Below are positions 8,391 through 16,988 of a DNA stretch of 41,968 nt, piece after piece. The stretch comes from Clostridia bacterium (lineage in GTDB: Bacteria; Bacillota; DTU025): positions 1-41,968 of the forward strand of contig JAYFQW010000014.1 in NCBI GenBank assembly GCA_034926675.1, read 5' to 3'. Every line of letters starts with the position of its first letter. Within the stretch, counting starts at the first letter, position 1. A model generated the notes under the pieces. The model searched no databases, had not been told where the DNA came from, and saw only the letters and a program-made list of their open reading frames with translations. A program made the position numbers and the translations under genes.

Positions 8391-8996
8391 ATGATAGTGC
8401 TTGGGCTTACGGGGCAGAGTGGAACTGGGAAGAGTACGATTGCTGCGATGCTTGCGGCGAAAGGCGCGGCGTGCATCGACATGGATAAGGTTGCCCGAGA
8501 GCTGGTGCAAGTTGGGTCGAGTGTGCTGCGTGAGATCGAGCGGGAGTTCGGCCCTGAATTCATAAGGGCAGACGGCAGCCTCGACAGGCGAAGCCTCGGA
8601 AGGCTTGTCTTCTCCAACTCTCGAAATCTTGCTGCCCTCAACAGGATCACCCATCCTGAACTCGTGCGCCGAACGCGGGCGTGGCTTGATCATCTTTCGA
8701 GCGAACCATCGCCTCCCGAAGTTGCGGTTATCGATGCAGCTGTGCTCTTCGAGTCTGGCCTTTTCGAGCTGGCGGATCTTGTGGCAGTGGTTGTTGCGAA
8801 TGCGGATGTGCAGGCAAGCCGGATTGCGGCAAGGGATGGGATACCGCTTGCAGACGCACTGGCGAGGGTGCATGCCCAGCGGCCGATGGAGGAGATGCTC
8901 GCTCGAGCGGACTGCGTTATTCGAACTGACTGTCCACTGGACGCTACGGCTCGTCAGGTAGACGACATGTGGGCCAGACTGGTTGCGCGCGTCTAG
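8391..8996 (+). CDS. coaE: dephospho-CoA kinase
   Basis: CoaE phosphorylates the 3'-hydroxyl of dephospho-CoA with ATP, the last step of coenzyme A synthesis in the cytoplasm. The 201-residue length is normal. The P-loop GQSGTGKST is at residues 8-16, the substrate-lid motif CIDMDKVAREL is at about 29-39, ITHPELVRR is near residue 86, and the substrate motif VIDAAVLFESG is present. The ATG at 8391 is chosen because the P-loop then lies at the family's usual distance from the N-terminus; an in-frame start at 8358 would add 11 unconserved residues. It is flanked by ytaF and a lytic transglycosylase, the usual Clostridia arrangement. Confidence 0.93.
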   Translation: MIVLGLTGQSGTGKSTIAAMLAAKGAACIDMDKVARELVQVGSSVLREIEREFGPEFIRADGSLDRRSLGRLVFSNSRNLAALNRITHPELVRRTRAWLDHLSSEPSPPEVAVIDAAVLFESGLFELADLVAVVVANADVQASRIAARDGIPLADALARVHAQRPMEEMLARADCVIRTDCPLDATARQVDDMWARLVARV

Positions 8997-9044
8997 CATC
9001 ACTGTGTTCTGATAAGCATAAGGGTACACATCGGAGTTGGTTGA

Positions 9045-9647
9045 ATGGCCATGTACATCAGGAGGATGGTCCGCATTGCAGCAGCGACTATCATCATCGG
9101 CGCCCTGTCGGCTATCATCGTGAACGCGCCCTGGTTCAGGCGTATGGCATATCCCATCCACTACCAGGGTCCGATTGCAGCCTACGCCCGCGCAAATCAA
9201 GTTGACCCGTTCCTGATCGCAGCCATAATCAAGGTTGAGAGCAGGTACAACGCGAAAGCCACTTCACACAGGGGCGCGCGTGGGCTCATGCAGATCATGC
9301 CGCAAACGGGGGAGTGGGCGGCCGGGCGCCTGGGGTTGACTGGATACACTGCGGATGCTCTCTTCGACCCGGATACGAACATCGCAATCGGATCGTGGTA
9401 CGTGAGCCAGCTGCTGAAACAGGCAGACGGCAACCTTACAACGGCGCTTGCTGCCTACAATGGAGGGCCGACGCACGTGGAGCGTTGGATATCCGATGGA
9501 ATCTGGTCTGGGGAAGCTCACGATGCGGAGAGCATTCCGTTCCCGGAGACCGCGCGCTATGTGACGAAGGTGATGAAGGCGCACCAGGCCTACATCAAGG
9601 CCTACGGCGGTCGGTGGCCGGGCGATGTGGCGAACCTCGGCTCATAG
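9045..9647 (+). CDS. membrane-anchored lytic murein transglycosylase (Slt family)
   Basis: The 200-residue product has one N-terminal membrane segment (about 9-28) followed by a single SLT domain. The catalytic Glu lies in IIKVESRYN (Glu65). GARGLMQIMPQT (about 78-88) and AAYNGG (136-141) are the other two hallmark motifs. Such enzymes cleave the MurNAc-GlcNAc bond with 1,6-anhydro ring formation, outside the cytoplasmic membrane, in peptidoglycan turnover. An ATG two codons later (9051) is an alternative start. It follows coaE by 48 nt and is probably co-transcribed with it. Confidence 0.92.
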   Translation: MAMYIRRMVRIAAATIIIGALSAIIVNAPWFRRMAYPIHYQGPIAAYARANQVDPFLIAAIIKVESRYNAKATSHRGARGLMQIMPQTGEWAAGRLGLTGYTADALFDPDTNIAIGSWYVSQLLKQADGNLTTALAAYNGGPTHVERWISDGIWSGEAHDAESIPFPETARYVTKVMKAHQAYIKAYGGRWPGDVANLGS

Positions 9648-9706
9648 TGGCCTCAGTGTGGTATAATCAGCCCATAGAAGGCTTGAACTGGGAGGTGCGC
9701 GGGGTT

Positions 9707-10750
9707 ATGGATGCTCAAGGCAAGCTCAGCAACATGTCGCAGGTTAAGAAGTTTACGGTAGACCCCGATCGAAGGCTGTTTTCAGCCACCCACGATGAGA
9801 TAATCCTGGGGTACACAACAGATGTGTACTTCGTCAAGACTAGGCAGATACTCGACTCGATGGGCCTTGCTGATACCCGCGTTACTGCGGAAGTATTTCC
9901 GCGTAGGCCCGGGGTCATGTGCGGCGCTGTGGAGTGCCTCGGACTCCTGCGGGATCTCGATGTGGAAGTGTGGACAATCCCTGAGGGCGAGACGTTCAGC
10001 CCTCGGGACACTGTGATGCGGATAATCGGCAAGTACTCGGAGTTCGGCATATACGAGACAGGCCTTCTGGGGATCCTGGCGAGCTCATGCGCGTGGGCCA
10101 TGGCTGCGCGGGAAATGCGGGCGGCTGCTGGGGACAAGCCGTTCATCTCATTCGGGGCGAGGCATGTTCATCCTGCTGTTGCTCCAGTCATGGAACGGGC
10201 AGCTGTCGTTGGCGGGGCCGACGGCGCCAGCTGCATCCTGGCGGCCAAAATCGCAGGGGTGGAGCCCAGGGGAACGGTGCCTCACGCTGTGTTCCTCATC
10301 GCCGGAGACACTGTGAAGGTGGCAAAGGCATACGACCGGGAAATGGCGCCTGAGGAGGCCAGGATCATCCTGGTGGACACGTTCAAGGATGAGGCCGAGG
10401 AGTCTCTCCGGACCGCGGAGGCGCTTGGCCAACGGCTGGCAGGCGTGAGGCTGGATACTCCCGGAGAGCGCGGAGGGGTCAGTCCGGAGCTCGTTCGAGA
10501 GGTGCGAGCCCGCCTTGACCAGGCCGGGTTCTCGTATGTCAAGATATTCGTTTCCGGCGGACTAACCCCGGAGCGGCTTGCGCTGCTTTCCGAGGCTGGG
10601 GCGGATTCCTTCGGAGTCGGAAGCTACATATCAGGCGCATCGCCGATCGACATGACCATGGACATCAAGGAGATCGAGGGCCGGGCAATTGCCAAGAGAG
10701 GCCGGATCCCAGGGCGGATAGAGAATCCAAAGCTTGTAAGGGTCAAGTAG
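9707..10750 (+). CDS. nicotinate phosphoribosyltransferase
   Basis: The product has 347 residues and is of the short, archaeal-type NAPRTase class. It makes nicotinate mononucleotide from nicotinate and PRPP in NAD salvage. Recognisable segments are YTTDVYFVKT (about 32-41), the hallmark SFGARHVHP (about 148-156), VDTFKDE (about 223-229), VSGGLTPE (about 281-288) and GVGSYISGA near the phosphate-binding end. The ATG at 9707 has a GGGAGGTG ribosome site 9 nt upstream. A TATAAT (9662-9667) lies 40 nt before the start and suggests its own promoter, although no good -35 is visible. Confidence 0.88.
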   Translation: MDAQGKLSNMSQVKKFTVDPDRRLFSATHDEIILGYTTDVYFVKTRQILDSMGLADTRVTAEVFPRRPGVMCGAVECLGLLRDLDVEVWTIPEGETFSPRDTVMRIIGKYSEFGIYETGLLGILASSCAWAMAAREMRAAAGDKPFISFGARHVHPAVAPVMERAAVVGGADGASCILAAKIAGVEPRGTVPHAVFLIAGDTVKVAKAYDREMAPEEARIILVDTFKDEAEESLRTAEALGQRLAGVRLDTPGERGGVSPELVREVRARLDQAGFSYVKIFVSGGLTPERLALLSEAGADSFGVGSYISGASPIDMTMDIKEIEGRAIAKRGRIPGRIENPKLVRVK

Positions 10751-10769
10751 GCTTGAACCGAAACGTCCC

Positions 10770-10798
10770 TTGACACCCGATGGGAGCGGTCGTATAAT
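10770..10798 (+). promoter_or_regulatory. near-consensus promoter for tRNA-Leu
   Basis: TTGACA (10770-10775) and TATAAT (10793-10798) match the housekeeping consensus perfectly and are 17 nt apart. The tRNA gene begins 37 nt after the -10 element. This is a strong stable-RNA promoter. Confidence 0.93.
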
Positions 10799-10835
10799 CA
10801 CTGATGTAAGCGCCTTGAGCGCGAATATGGCAAGT

Positions 10836-10918
10836 GCCCGGGTGGCGGAATTGGCAGACGCGCACGTTTGAGGGGCGTGTGGGCAACCATACGAGTTCAA
10901 ATCTCGTCCCGGGCACCA
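10836..10918 (+). tRNA. tRNA-Leu (anticodon GAG)
   Basis: The acceptor arm GCCCGGG (10836-10842) pairs with CCCGGGC near the 3' end, and the terminal CCA is encoded (10916-10918). The D-arm segment GGCGGAATTGGCAGACGC, the anticodon stem-loop CACGT-TTGAGGG-GCGTG, a long variable arm typical of tRNA-Leu, and the T loop GTTCAAATC are all present. The anticodon in the loop is GAG, which reads CUC and CUU codons. The downstream T-rich stretch TTCTTTTGTACTTTT may serve as terminator. Confidence 0.96.
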
Positions 10919-11123
10919 TTCTTTTGTACTTTTGTGCCTTTCGGTTTCTCTGTTGAGGAGTGGCCGGGAGGCATTTTCGTTGTACGGAAGGCTCTCGTGG
11001 CTGGTCACAGGGCGCTGCCGCTCATATCGCGCACGTTCGGCGGCAATGTGATGCTCGCGCTCGTTGCGCCGCATATCGTAACGTGTGGATCCGAAATCTC
11101 CAAGGGCGAGGTTGGTGATCTTG

Positions 11124-12023
11124 ATGAGAATCGGGTTGGCGCTCGGTTCCGGCGGCCTGAGAGGCGCTGCACACATAGGCGTGCTGTCGGAGCTCGATCG
11201 GGCGGGCATCAACATCGATATGATCGCGGGCACAAGCGCTGGAAGCGTGATAGCAGTCATGTATGCGCGTGGCATGACTGCCGAGCAGATAGAGGAGCGC
11301 GCATTGACGCTTGCCGCACGGGACATAATCGACCCGACAGGGTCTACGCTCATGTATCTGATTGCTCCGACGTTTCTCTTCTTTCTCGGGTGGCGCAGGC
11401 TGCTGCCGAAGGGCATCCTCCGAGGAACGAAACTTGAGGCATTCATAAGGCGCGAGCTCGGCGAGATCAAGATGAGCGATCTCAAGATCCCGTGCGCTGT
11501 CGTGTCGGTCGACATCCACACAGGCGACAAGATCGTGTTCACCTCGGAAGCGAGCAGAGTAAAGGCCGGGAAGCAGACCTGCTACTTCGATGAACACGTG
11601 GCCGATGCAGTCCGCGCGTCCTGCAGCATTCCAGGGGTGTTCGTGTGGAAGGAATGGCGAGGGCGGTGTCTCGTCGACGGTGCGATCAGAGAGCCTGTTC
11701 CAGCCAGGGTGCTGAAGGAGATGGGCTGTGACTACGTGATAGCTGTGGATCTGGGCTACACTGGGCAGGCCGACGAGAAGGTGGATGGACTGCCCTCCGT
11801 CGTAGCTCAGGCCCTGGATGTGTTGGGTGAAGAGGTGTCAGACTACGTCCTGGCCAACTACGCGGATATTGTGATCAAGCCGCGGCTTTACAACGTGGCG
11901 CTCACCGATACCTCCAGAATACCGGAATGCATAGACGCAGGCCGAAGGTCCGCTCAGGAGATGATCCCCGCCATACGGCGGGCCCTGCGCCGGAGGGTAA
12001 TCAGCAGAATCGCCCTCCTGTGA
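11124..12023 (+). CDS. patatin-like phospholipase (RssA/YchK type)
   Basis: The product has about 299 residues. It starts MRIGLALGSGGLRG, giving the oxyanion-hole motif GSGGLRG (8-14). The nucleophile elbow GTSAG (Ser38) follows, and the catalytic Asp is in VDGAI (about 186). These are the Ser-Asp dyad residues of patatin-family serine esterases, which hydrolyse acyl-ester lipids. A hydrophobic stretch near residues 75-90 (MYLIAPTFLFFLGW) may contact the membrane. The ATG at 11124 places the first motif at the usual distance; TTG 11112 and GTG 11115 are in frame just upstream. The 205 nt between the tRNA and this gene hold no convincing gene. Confidence 0.88.
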   Translation: MRIGLALGSGGLRGAAHIGVLSELDRAGINIDMIAGTSAGSVIAVMYARGMTAEQIEERALTLAARDIIDPTGSTLMYLIAPTFLFFLGWRRLLPKGILRGTKLEAFIRRELGEIKMSDLKIPCAVVSVDIHTGDKIVFTSEASRVKAGKQTCYFDEHVADAVRASCSIPGVFVWKEWRGRCLVDGAIREPVPARVLKEMGCDYVIAVDLGYTGQADEKVDGLPSVVAQALDVLGEEVSDYVLANYADIVIKPRLYNVALTDTSRIPECIDAGRRSAQEMIPAIRRALRRRVISRIALL

Positions 12024-12143
12024 CTTGTGGTGGAGGAGCGTTCGCGGTTTCCGGCTCGGGCCGGGCCGGTCGACGCCAGGCTTCCGGCCCTCCGTAGGAA
12101 GGAAGCCTTCATGCGTTGGCGAATAATAACTAATGCGTTGACC

Positions 12144-12163
12144 GCACGGCCCCGCCGCCGTGC
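12144..12163 (+). terminator. possible weak terminator hairpin
   Basis: GCACGGC (12144-12150) and GCCGTGC (12157-12163) form a perfect 7-bp stem with a 6-nt loop, followed by TGGTTGTTCATT. It lies 120 nt after the patatin gene and 31 nt before the first M42 gene. Another inverted repeat, AGGCTTCC (12078-12085) with GGAAGCCT (12101-12108), precedes it. Either could separate the two transcripts. Confidence 0.4.
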
Positions 12164-12193
12164 TGGTTGTTCATTCGTGAAAGGGGACGTCTC

Positions 12194-13249
12194 ATGGAAA
12201 CGAAAGAGGCTCTAATGCGACTCGCTGACGCCCGTGGGGTAACGGGTTACGAGTCCTGTGCAGGGGATGTGGCAGCATCGCTGTTCGATGGGCTCGTCGA
12301 CGAGATCCGGAGAGATGCACTGGGCAGTGTGATCATGCTGAAAAGGGGCGCGGCCCCGGAACCTTCAGCTCGTCTCATGCTGGCGGCGCATGTGGACGAG
12401 ATCGGCATGATCGTCTCGAGGATCGAGGAACAGGGCTTTCTCAGAGTATGGATGATGGGCGGTGTGGATCGGCGGATCCTTCCCTCCATGGAAGTGACTG
12501 TGCATGGGCGCTCCGACATTCCAGGCGTGATAGGGGCGATTCCGCCACATCTTCAGGATCCATCCGAGAAGGACAAGTCCTGGAAGTGGGAAGAACTAGC
12601 GGTTGACTGTGGGATGCCGGCGGAGAAGCTTCGGGCGATTGTGCGTGTGGGTGATGTGGTGAGCTTCGACCGCCGCTCAGTCGCACTTGCTGGCGACCGG
12701 ATTGCAGGAAAATCCATGGATGACCGCGCGGGAGTCGCAGTCATGTATGAGATGGCCTGTGAGCTTCAAAGGCTGAAGCATGATTGCGATGTGTTCTTCG
12801 TGGCCACAATCCAGGAGGAAGTGGGCTATGGCGGGAGCATCACAAGCACCTACGGCATCGTGCCCGACATCGGAATCGCAATCGATGTTGGCCACGGCGC
12901 CATGCCGGGCCTTCCTGAGGACGACGTGCTTACGTTGGGCGGAGGGCCAGCCATCGGTTTTGGTCCCCACGTTCACCCCAAGGTGTTCGGCAAGCTCAAG
13001 GAGATAGCTGAGAAGCGGGGAATCCCATATCAGCTGGACGCAGACACCTCTGCTCAGGGCACCGACGCCTACGCTATGCAGATGACGCGAGCAGGAGTGG
13101 CGACTGGACTGCTGTCGATTCCCCTGCGCTACATGCATACATCAGTTGAGACACTCTCCCTCGGCGATATCACGAAATCCGGGCAGTTGCTGGCCTACTT
13201 CGCCAGCGCAGTCGACTCCCGGTTCAGGGAGGGATTGACTTGCTTCTAG
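12194..13249 (+). CDS. M42 family metallo-aminopeptidase, copy 1
   Basis: The product has 351 residues, the standard length for M42 (TET/FrvX/YsdC) peptidases, which form large dodecameric shells and release N-terminal residues from short peptides in the cytoplasm. The di-metal site is visible: AAHVDEIGM (His66), SMDDRAG (bridging Asp176), IQEEVG (Glu208/Glu209), IAIDVGHG, and HTSVE (His315). The ATG has AAGGGG 9 nt upstream. It overlaps the next M42 gene by 10 nt. The three copies differ clearly in sequence, so they are probably specialised subunits or enzymes with different residue preferences. Confidence 0.92.
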   Translation: METKEALMRLADARGVTGYESCAGDVAASLFDGLVDEIRRDALGSVIMLKRGAAPEPSARLMLAAHVDEIGMIVSRIEEQGFLRVWMMGGVDRRILPSMEVTVHGRSDIPGVIGAIPPHLQDPSEKDKSWKWEELAVDCGMPAEKLRAIVRVGDVVSFDRRSVALAGDRIAGKSMDDRAGVAVMYEMACELQRLKHDCDVFFVATIQEEVGYGGSITSTYGIVPDIGIAIDVGHGAMPGLPEDDVLTLGGGPAIGFGPHVHPKVFGKLKEIAEKRGIPYQLDADTSAQGTDAYAMQMTRAGVATGLLSIPLRYMHTSVETLSLGDITKSGQLLAYFASAVDSRFREGLTCF

Positions 13250-14286
13250 CCAAGCTCTCAGAGGTTGCTGGCATTTCCGGGCAGGAGGCCGAGGTCAGAG
13301 AGGCGATACGGGCAGAGATCGCGCCATATGTGGATGAGATCACAGTGGACGCCATCGGCAACCTGGTCGCGCTGAAGCGGGGCCGCGGAACTGGCGTTTC
13401 GGGCGGGCGGCGCGTGATGCTCGCTGCTCATATGGATGAGGTTGGCCTCATGGTGAAGGGATTCGAATCCGATGGACTGCTCAGAGTGGCATCGGCAGGC
13501 GGAGTAGACCCGCGAGTGCTCGTGTCGAAGATGGTCTATGTTGGACGGGGTTCGGAGAAGCACCCTGGGGTGATTGGATCCAAGCCTATCCACTTGCTGA
13601 AGAGAGAGGACATGGACCGGGCCACCGACATCAAATCCTTGTATGTCGATATCGGAGCATCCAGCAAGGAAGAGGCGAGCAAGCTCGTGCAGATCGGGGA
13701 CCCCATCTCCTTCGCGACGAAGTGCGAACCCATAGGGGAGGGTTTCATTCGGGGCAAGGCGTTTGACGATCGGGCAGGGTGCTGCGGGGTGATTGAGGCA
13801 CTAAAGGCCCAGCACGACTTCGACTTGTACGGCGCGTTCACCGTTCAGGAGGAAGTTGGTCTGCGAGGCGCTGGTGTGGCGGCATTCAGGATAAAGCCAG
13901 ATCTCGCCCTGGTATTGGAGGGCACGACCGCTCATGATATCCCTAAGGCCCCAGAGCACGCTTTCTCCACGGTCCCCGGGAAGGGTCCGGCGATAGTCCA
14001 CAGAGACGCCTCCTGGATTGGCACAAGGTCCGTTATTGACCGCCTTGTCGCGACGGCTCAAGCCGCAGGTGTTCCATACCAGTTCAAGCGCTCCGTTACT
14101 GGCGGTACTGATGCGGGGAGAATCGGCCTCACTGAGGCAGGGATACCTGCGGCGGTGATGTCAGTGCCATGCAGGTTCATTCACTCGCCGGTCTCGGTGA
14201 TGAGCATCTCCGATTTTGAGAACTATGTGAAACTCGCCGGGCTGTTCCTCGATAGTCTAGACGAAGGGGGTCTTCCGCTGTCATGA
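13240..14286 (+). CDS. M42 family metallo-aminopeptidase, copy 2
   Basis: This 348-residue product belongs to the same family. Its metal and catalytic motifs are AAHMDEVGL (His64), AFDDRAG, VQEEVGLRG and IHSPVS near the C-terminus. It starts with TTG at 13240, preceded by GGGAGGGA at a normal distance, within the last codons of copy 1. Overlap on both sides (10 nt upstream, 4 nt downstream) indicates translational coupling. Unlike copies 1 and 3, the metal-ligand region after the QEEVG helix reads LVLEGT rather than IAIDV. The acidic ligand is thus Glu instead of Asp, a known variation among M42 subgroups. Confidence 0.92.
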   Translation: MLLAKLSEVAGISGQEAEVREAIRAEIAPYVDEITVDAIGNLVALKRGRGTGVSGGRRVMLAAHMDEVGLMVKGFESDGLLRVASAGGVDPRVLVSKMVYVGRGSEKHPGVIGSKPIHLLKREDMDRATDIKSLYVDIGASSKEEASKLVQIGDPISFATKCEPIGEGFIRGKAFDDRAGCCGVIEALKAQHDFDLYGAFTVQEEVGLRGAGVAAFRIKPDLALVLEGTTAHDIPKAPEHAFSTVPGKGPAIVHRDASWIGTRSVIDRLVATAQAAGVPYQFKRSVTGGTDAGRIGLTEAGIPAAVMSVPCRFIHSPVSVMSISDFENYVKLAGLFLDSLDEGGLPLS

Positions 14287-15311
14287 AGGATCTCATCAAG
14301 AAACTCACTGAGGCATACGGCCCGTCCGGGTCGGAGAGCCAGATAATGGCGACCATCAAGGCCGAGGTCGAGCAGTATGTCGACGATATTCGCCTTGATG
14401 CGCTCGGCAGCCTGATCTGCCGAGTTGACCCCAAGTTGCCCGCGCCTGGGGTGGCGCCCAAGAGGATAATGGTGGATGCGCATATGGACGAGATCGGGGT
14501 GGTGGCGTCCTACATAGATGACAAGGGTTTCATCAGGTTCTCCCCAGTCGGTGGGCTCTCACCTTGGGTGCTGATGGGGCAGAGAGTCCGTTTCGAAAAC
14601 GGCGTTGTGGGGGTTTTTGGCACTGAGCGGCTCGAGGACATCAAAGAGCTCAAAATCGAGAAGATGTTCATCGACATCGGCGCTCGGGACCGCGCAGAGG
14701 CGGAGCATAAGGTCCGCATCGGGGACGCGGCCTGCATTCTTCGGGAGTTCGCTGACCTTGGCAGCCGCGTGATTGCCAAGGCAATGGACGACAGGGTTGC
14801 GTGTGCCGTAGTGATCGAGGCTCTTAAGAGAGCGCGCCCCGCCGCGGCCGCGGTGTACTACGTGTTCGCGGTTCAGGAGGAGGTGGGCCTGCGCGGGGCG
14901 AGGGCTGCGGCTTACGGGATCAACCCGCACGTGGGCATAGCAGTTGACGTGACCATATGGGGCGACACTCCCGAGAGCGCTCCATTCTCGGTATGTCTTG
15001 GACGAGGAGTGGCGATCAAGGCGAAGGACTCCAGTGTGATTGCCCACCCCAAGGTGAAGAACCTCATGATCGACGTGGCGGAGAAGAATGGCATCCCATA
15101 CCAGATGGAAGTGCTTGAGCGCGGAGGGACTGACGCCGGCGCCATCCACCTGACCCGGGAAGGAGTCCCATCGGGAACCATCTCCATTCCCTGCAGGTAC
15201 GTGCATACTCCGTGTGAGATGGTTGACATGGGCGATGTTGAGGCAAGCGTCAAGCTGCTTGCTGGTGTTGTGGAGGAGTTGGCATCTCCAGCCGGCGGTG
15301 GTATACTCTAA
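14283..15311 (+). CDS. M42 family metallo-aminopeptidase, copy 3
   Basis: This 342-residue product has motifs DAHMDEIGV (His67), AMDDRVA (an unusual Val in place of the Ala of DDRAG), VQEEVGLRG, IAVDVT and VHTPCE. It starts with ATG overlapping the previous stop as ATGA (14283-14286). The last part of the gene contains a good promoter for the SCIFF gene downstream. The proximity of three aminopeptidases to a ribosomally made peptide system is notable, but a role in trimming that peptide is only a guess; general peptide recycling is the default view. Confidence 0.92.
   Translation: MKDLIKKLTEAYGPSGSESQIMATIKAEVEQYVDDIRLDALGSLICRVDPKLPAPGVAPKRIMVDAHMDEIGVVASYIDDKGFIRFSPVGGLSPWVLMGQRVRFENGVVGVFGTERLEDIKELKIEKMFIDIGARDRAEAEHKVRIGDAACILREFADLGSRVIAKAMDDRVACAVVIEALKRARPAAAAVYYVFAVQEEVGLRGARAAAYGINPHVGIAVDVTIWGDTPESAPFSVCLGRGVAIKAKDSSVIAHPKVKNLMIDVAEKNGIPYQMEVLERGGTDAGAIHLTREGVPSGTISIPCRYVHTPCEMVDMGDVEASVKLLAGVVEELASPAGGGIL
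15279..15307 (+). promoter_or_regulatory. promoter for the SCIFF operon
   Basis: TTGGCA (15279-15284) and TATACT (15302-15307) are 17 nt apart, both one or two changes from consensus. The element sits in the last codons of the third M42 gene, so the SCIFF precursor can be transcribed independently of the peptidases. Start of transcription would be near 15314, giving a leader of about 27 nt that includes the ribosome site. Confidence 0.7.
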
Positions 15312-15340
15312 GCGAATCAGACACGACCGGAGGAATTGGC

Positions 15341-15496
15341 GTGGATAAGAAGAACGAGAAAAAGCATGTGAAAACTGTCATAGCCTCTAACCTTAAGGCC
15401 ACCGCGGCCTCAGGTGGGTGCCGGGAGTGCCAGACCTCCTGCCAGTCCGCCTGCAAGACCTCCTGCACCCTCGGAAATCAGGCGTGCAGGAAATAG
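15341..15496 (+). CDS. scfA: SCIFF ranthipeptide precursor (six cysteines in forty-five)
   Basis: This 51-residue peptide begins with GTG at 15341 behind CCGGAGGAATT. The leader (MDKKNEKKHVKTVIASNLKA) is followed by a core with exactly six cysteines at 27, 30, 34, 38, 42 and 49, including CQTSCQSACKTSC, which is the diagnostic SCIFF signature. The family is a near-universal marker of Clostridia. In the characterised member from C. thermocellum the maturase links a Cys to a Thr five residues on, through a thioether at the Thr alpha carbon; Cys38 and Thr43 are the equivalent positions here. The biological role is still debated, with signalling suggested. Its stop lies inside the start of the maturase gene. 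Confidence 0.95.
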   Translation: MDKKNEKKHVKTVIASNLKATAASGGCRECQTSCQSACKTSCTLGNQACRK

Positions 15497-16908
15497 CGAA
15501 CGGCCTCGAGCTTCAGCGAGGGCGTCCGACCCGAGCCGGCGTCAGCCGCAACTGGCGACGGTTCGGTGTGCCGGGCGCCCGTTTCCTTCTCGACGTCCAG
15601 TCTGGCAGCTTGCATTGCATAGATGAGGCGGCGTGGGACGTCATCGGACAGCTCGACGAGGCTGTGCCCCGCGGGGCAATCGCTCACATCGGAGCGGATC
15701 AAATTGCCGAGGTCGCGCATGACCTCGACATGCTGATCGAGGAAGGCACGCTATCCTACCCGGACGACCCAGACACCATGCCCAATACTGGGCAGACCCT
15801 CGGCCCTGGCGTCGTGAAAGCGATGTGTCTCCACGTTGCCCACGACTGCGACATGCGTTGCGGATACTGCTTCGCCGGAACCGGAGGCTTCGGCGGTGGG
15901 CGATCGCTGATGCCCGCCGAGGTGGGCTGCGCCGCGCTGGACCTTCTGTTCAAGCTCAGCGGCGGCATTCGCCATCTGGATGTTGACTTCTTCGGAGGCG
16001 AACCGCTCCTCAATATGGAGGCAGTCCGGACCATCGTAAAGCACGGCCGCAGGCTGGAGGCGGCCTCTGGGAAAGTGTTGAAGTTCACCCTGACGACCAA
16101 CTGCCTCGGGCTCACCCCCGATATCGGGGGGTTCCTGAACGATAACAACATCGCGGCCGTGCTATCAATCGATGGCAGGCCTGCGGTGCATGATGCGGTG
16201 CGCAGAACTGAGCATGGAGGCCCCACCCACGAGCGGATAATGGCAAACGCCCTGCAGTTCGTTCAAACACGGCCAGATGGGGAGTACTACGTGAGGGGCA
16301 CGTATACAAGGCGGAACCTGGACTTCGTGGATGATGTGCTGTACTTGGCCGACATGGGTTTCGATAGCATATCCTTCGAACCAGTTGTGTCGCCTCCCGA
16401 GTCGCCATACTCAATTCGAGAGCAGGACCTTCCACAGGTGTACGCATCCTACGACAGGCTCGTGGATGAGATGATCGCCCGCAGGCGACAGGGACGGGGT
16501 TTCCGCTTCTTCCACTTCGACCTGAACCTTGCGAACGGCCCCTGCCTGGCCAAGAGGTTGCTAGGATGTGGGGCAGGGCGTGAGTATGTGGCCGTGACCC
16601 CTGCCGGCGAGCTGTACCCGTGCCATCAGTTCGTGGGGCGGGATGGCTTCATTATGGGGGATGTTCGCTCGGGGATCGCACGACCGGAAATCGGAAGCGA
16701 ATTCGGCCGCGCGCACATCTACGCCAAGCCCGTGTGCAGGGGCTGCTGGGCGAGATACATGTGCTCTGGCGGTTGCCACGCCAACGCTCATCAGATGAAC
16801 GGAACCATTGCTGAACCATATTCCATCGGATGCAGAATCACGCGGAAACGACTTGAGTCAGCTCTTACCCTTGCCGCGGCAGAGGCTACAGGCGATTCGC
16901 GAGCGTGA
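15484..16908 (+). CDS. scfB: SCIFF radical SAM/SPASM maturase
   Basis: This enzyme forms thioether cross-links in the SCIFF peptide. The product has 474 residues. An N-terminal peptide-recognition (RRE-like) part includes ARFLLDVQSGSLHCIDEAAW (about 34-53). The radical SAM motif CDMRCGYC (Cys122, 126, 129) and the SAM-binding FFGGEPLL follow. The C-terminal SPASM domain carries the Cys ligands for auxiliary clusters: GPCLAK, LLGCGAG, YPCHQF, CRGCWARYMCSGGC (about 418-432) and IGCRI. The GTG at 15484 is chosen because it is the only plausible start after the SCIFF core, with a 13-nt overlap; its ribosome site is weak, so coupling to SCIFF translation is likely. Confidence 0.93.
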   Translation: MQEIANGLELQRGRPTRAGVSRNWRRFGVPGARFLLDVQSGSLHCIDEAAWDVIGQLDEAVPRGAIAHIGADQIAEVAHDLDMLIEEGTLSYPDDPDTMPNTGQTLGPGVVKAMCLHVAHDCDMRCGYCFAGTGGFGGGRSLMPAEVGCAALDLLFKLSGGIRHLDVDFFGGEPLLNMEAVRTIVKHGRRLEAASGKVLKFTLTTNCLGLTPDIGGFLNDNNIAAVLSIDGRPAVHDAVRRTEHGGPTHERIMANALQFVQTRPDGEYYVRGTYTRRNLDFVDDVLYLADMGFDSISFEPVVSPPESPYSIREQDLPQVYASYDRLVDEMIARRRQGRGFRFFHFDLNLANGPCLAKRLLGCGAGREYVAVTPAGELYPCHQFVGRDGFIMGDVRSGIARPEIGSEFGRAHIYAKPVCRGCWARYMCSGGCHANAHQMNGTIAEPYSIGCRITRKRLESALTLAAAEATGDSRA

Positions 16909-16988
16909 CATATTGGCGCCGGCCCGGGATGCTATCATGGCCTAGGTGTGAGAATCGGGGCCTAAGCATAATCGGGGGGTGCGCGCTC

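Noticed and set aside
7232-8650. Long minus-strand open frame (about 470 codons) opposite the barrel, ytaF and coaE genes
   Set aside because: It lies antisense to three well-supported genes and has no family pattern. Pro/Ser/Arg-rich composition is typical of chance frames opposite GC-rich genes.
10868-11437. Plus-strand open frame of about 190 codons starting inside the tRNA-Leu gene
   Set aside because: It starts within the tRNA and overlaps the patatin gene in another frame. The Arg/His-rich product has no family resemblance.
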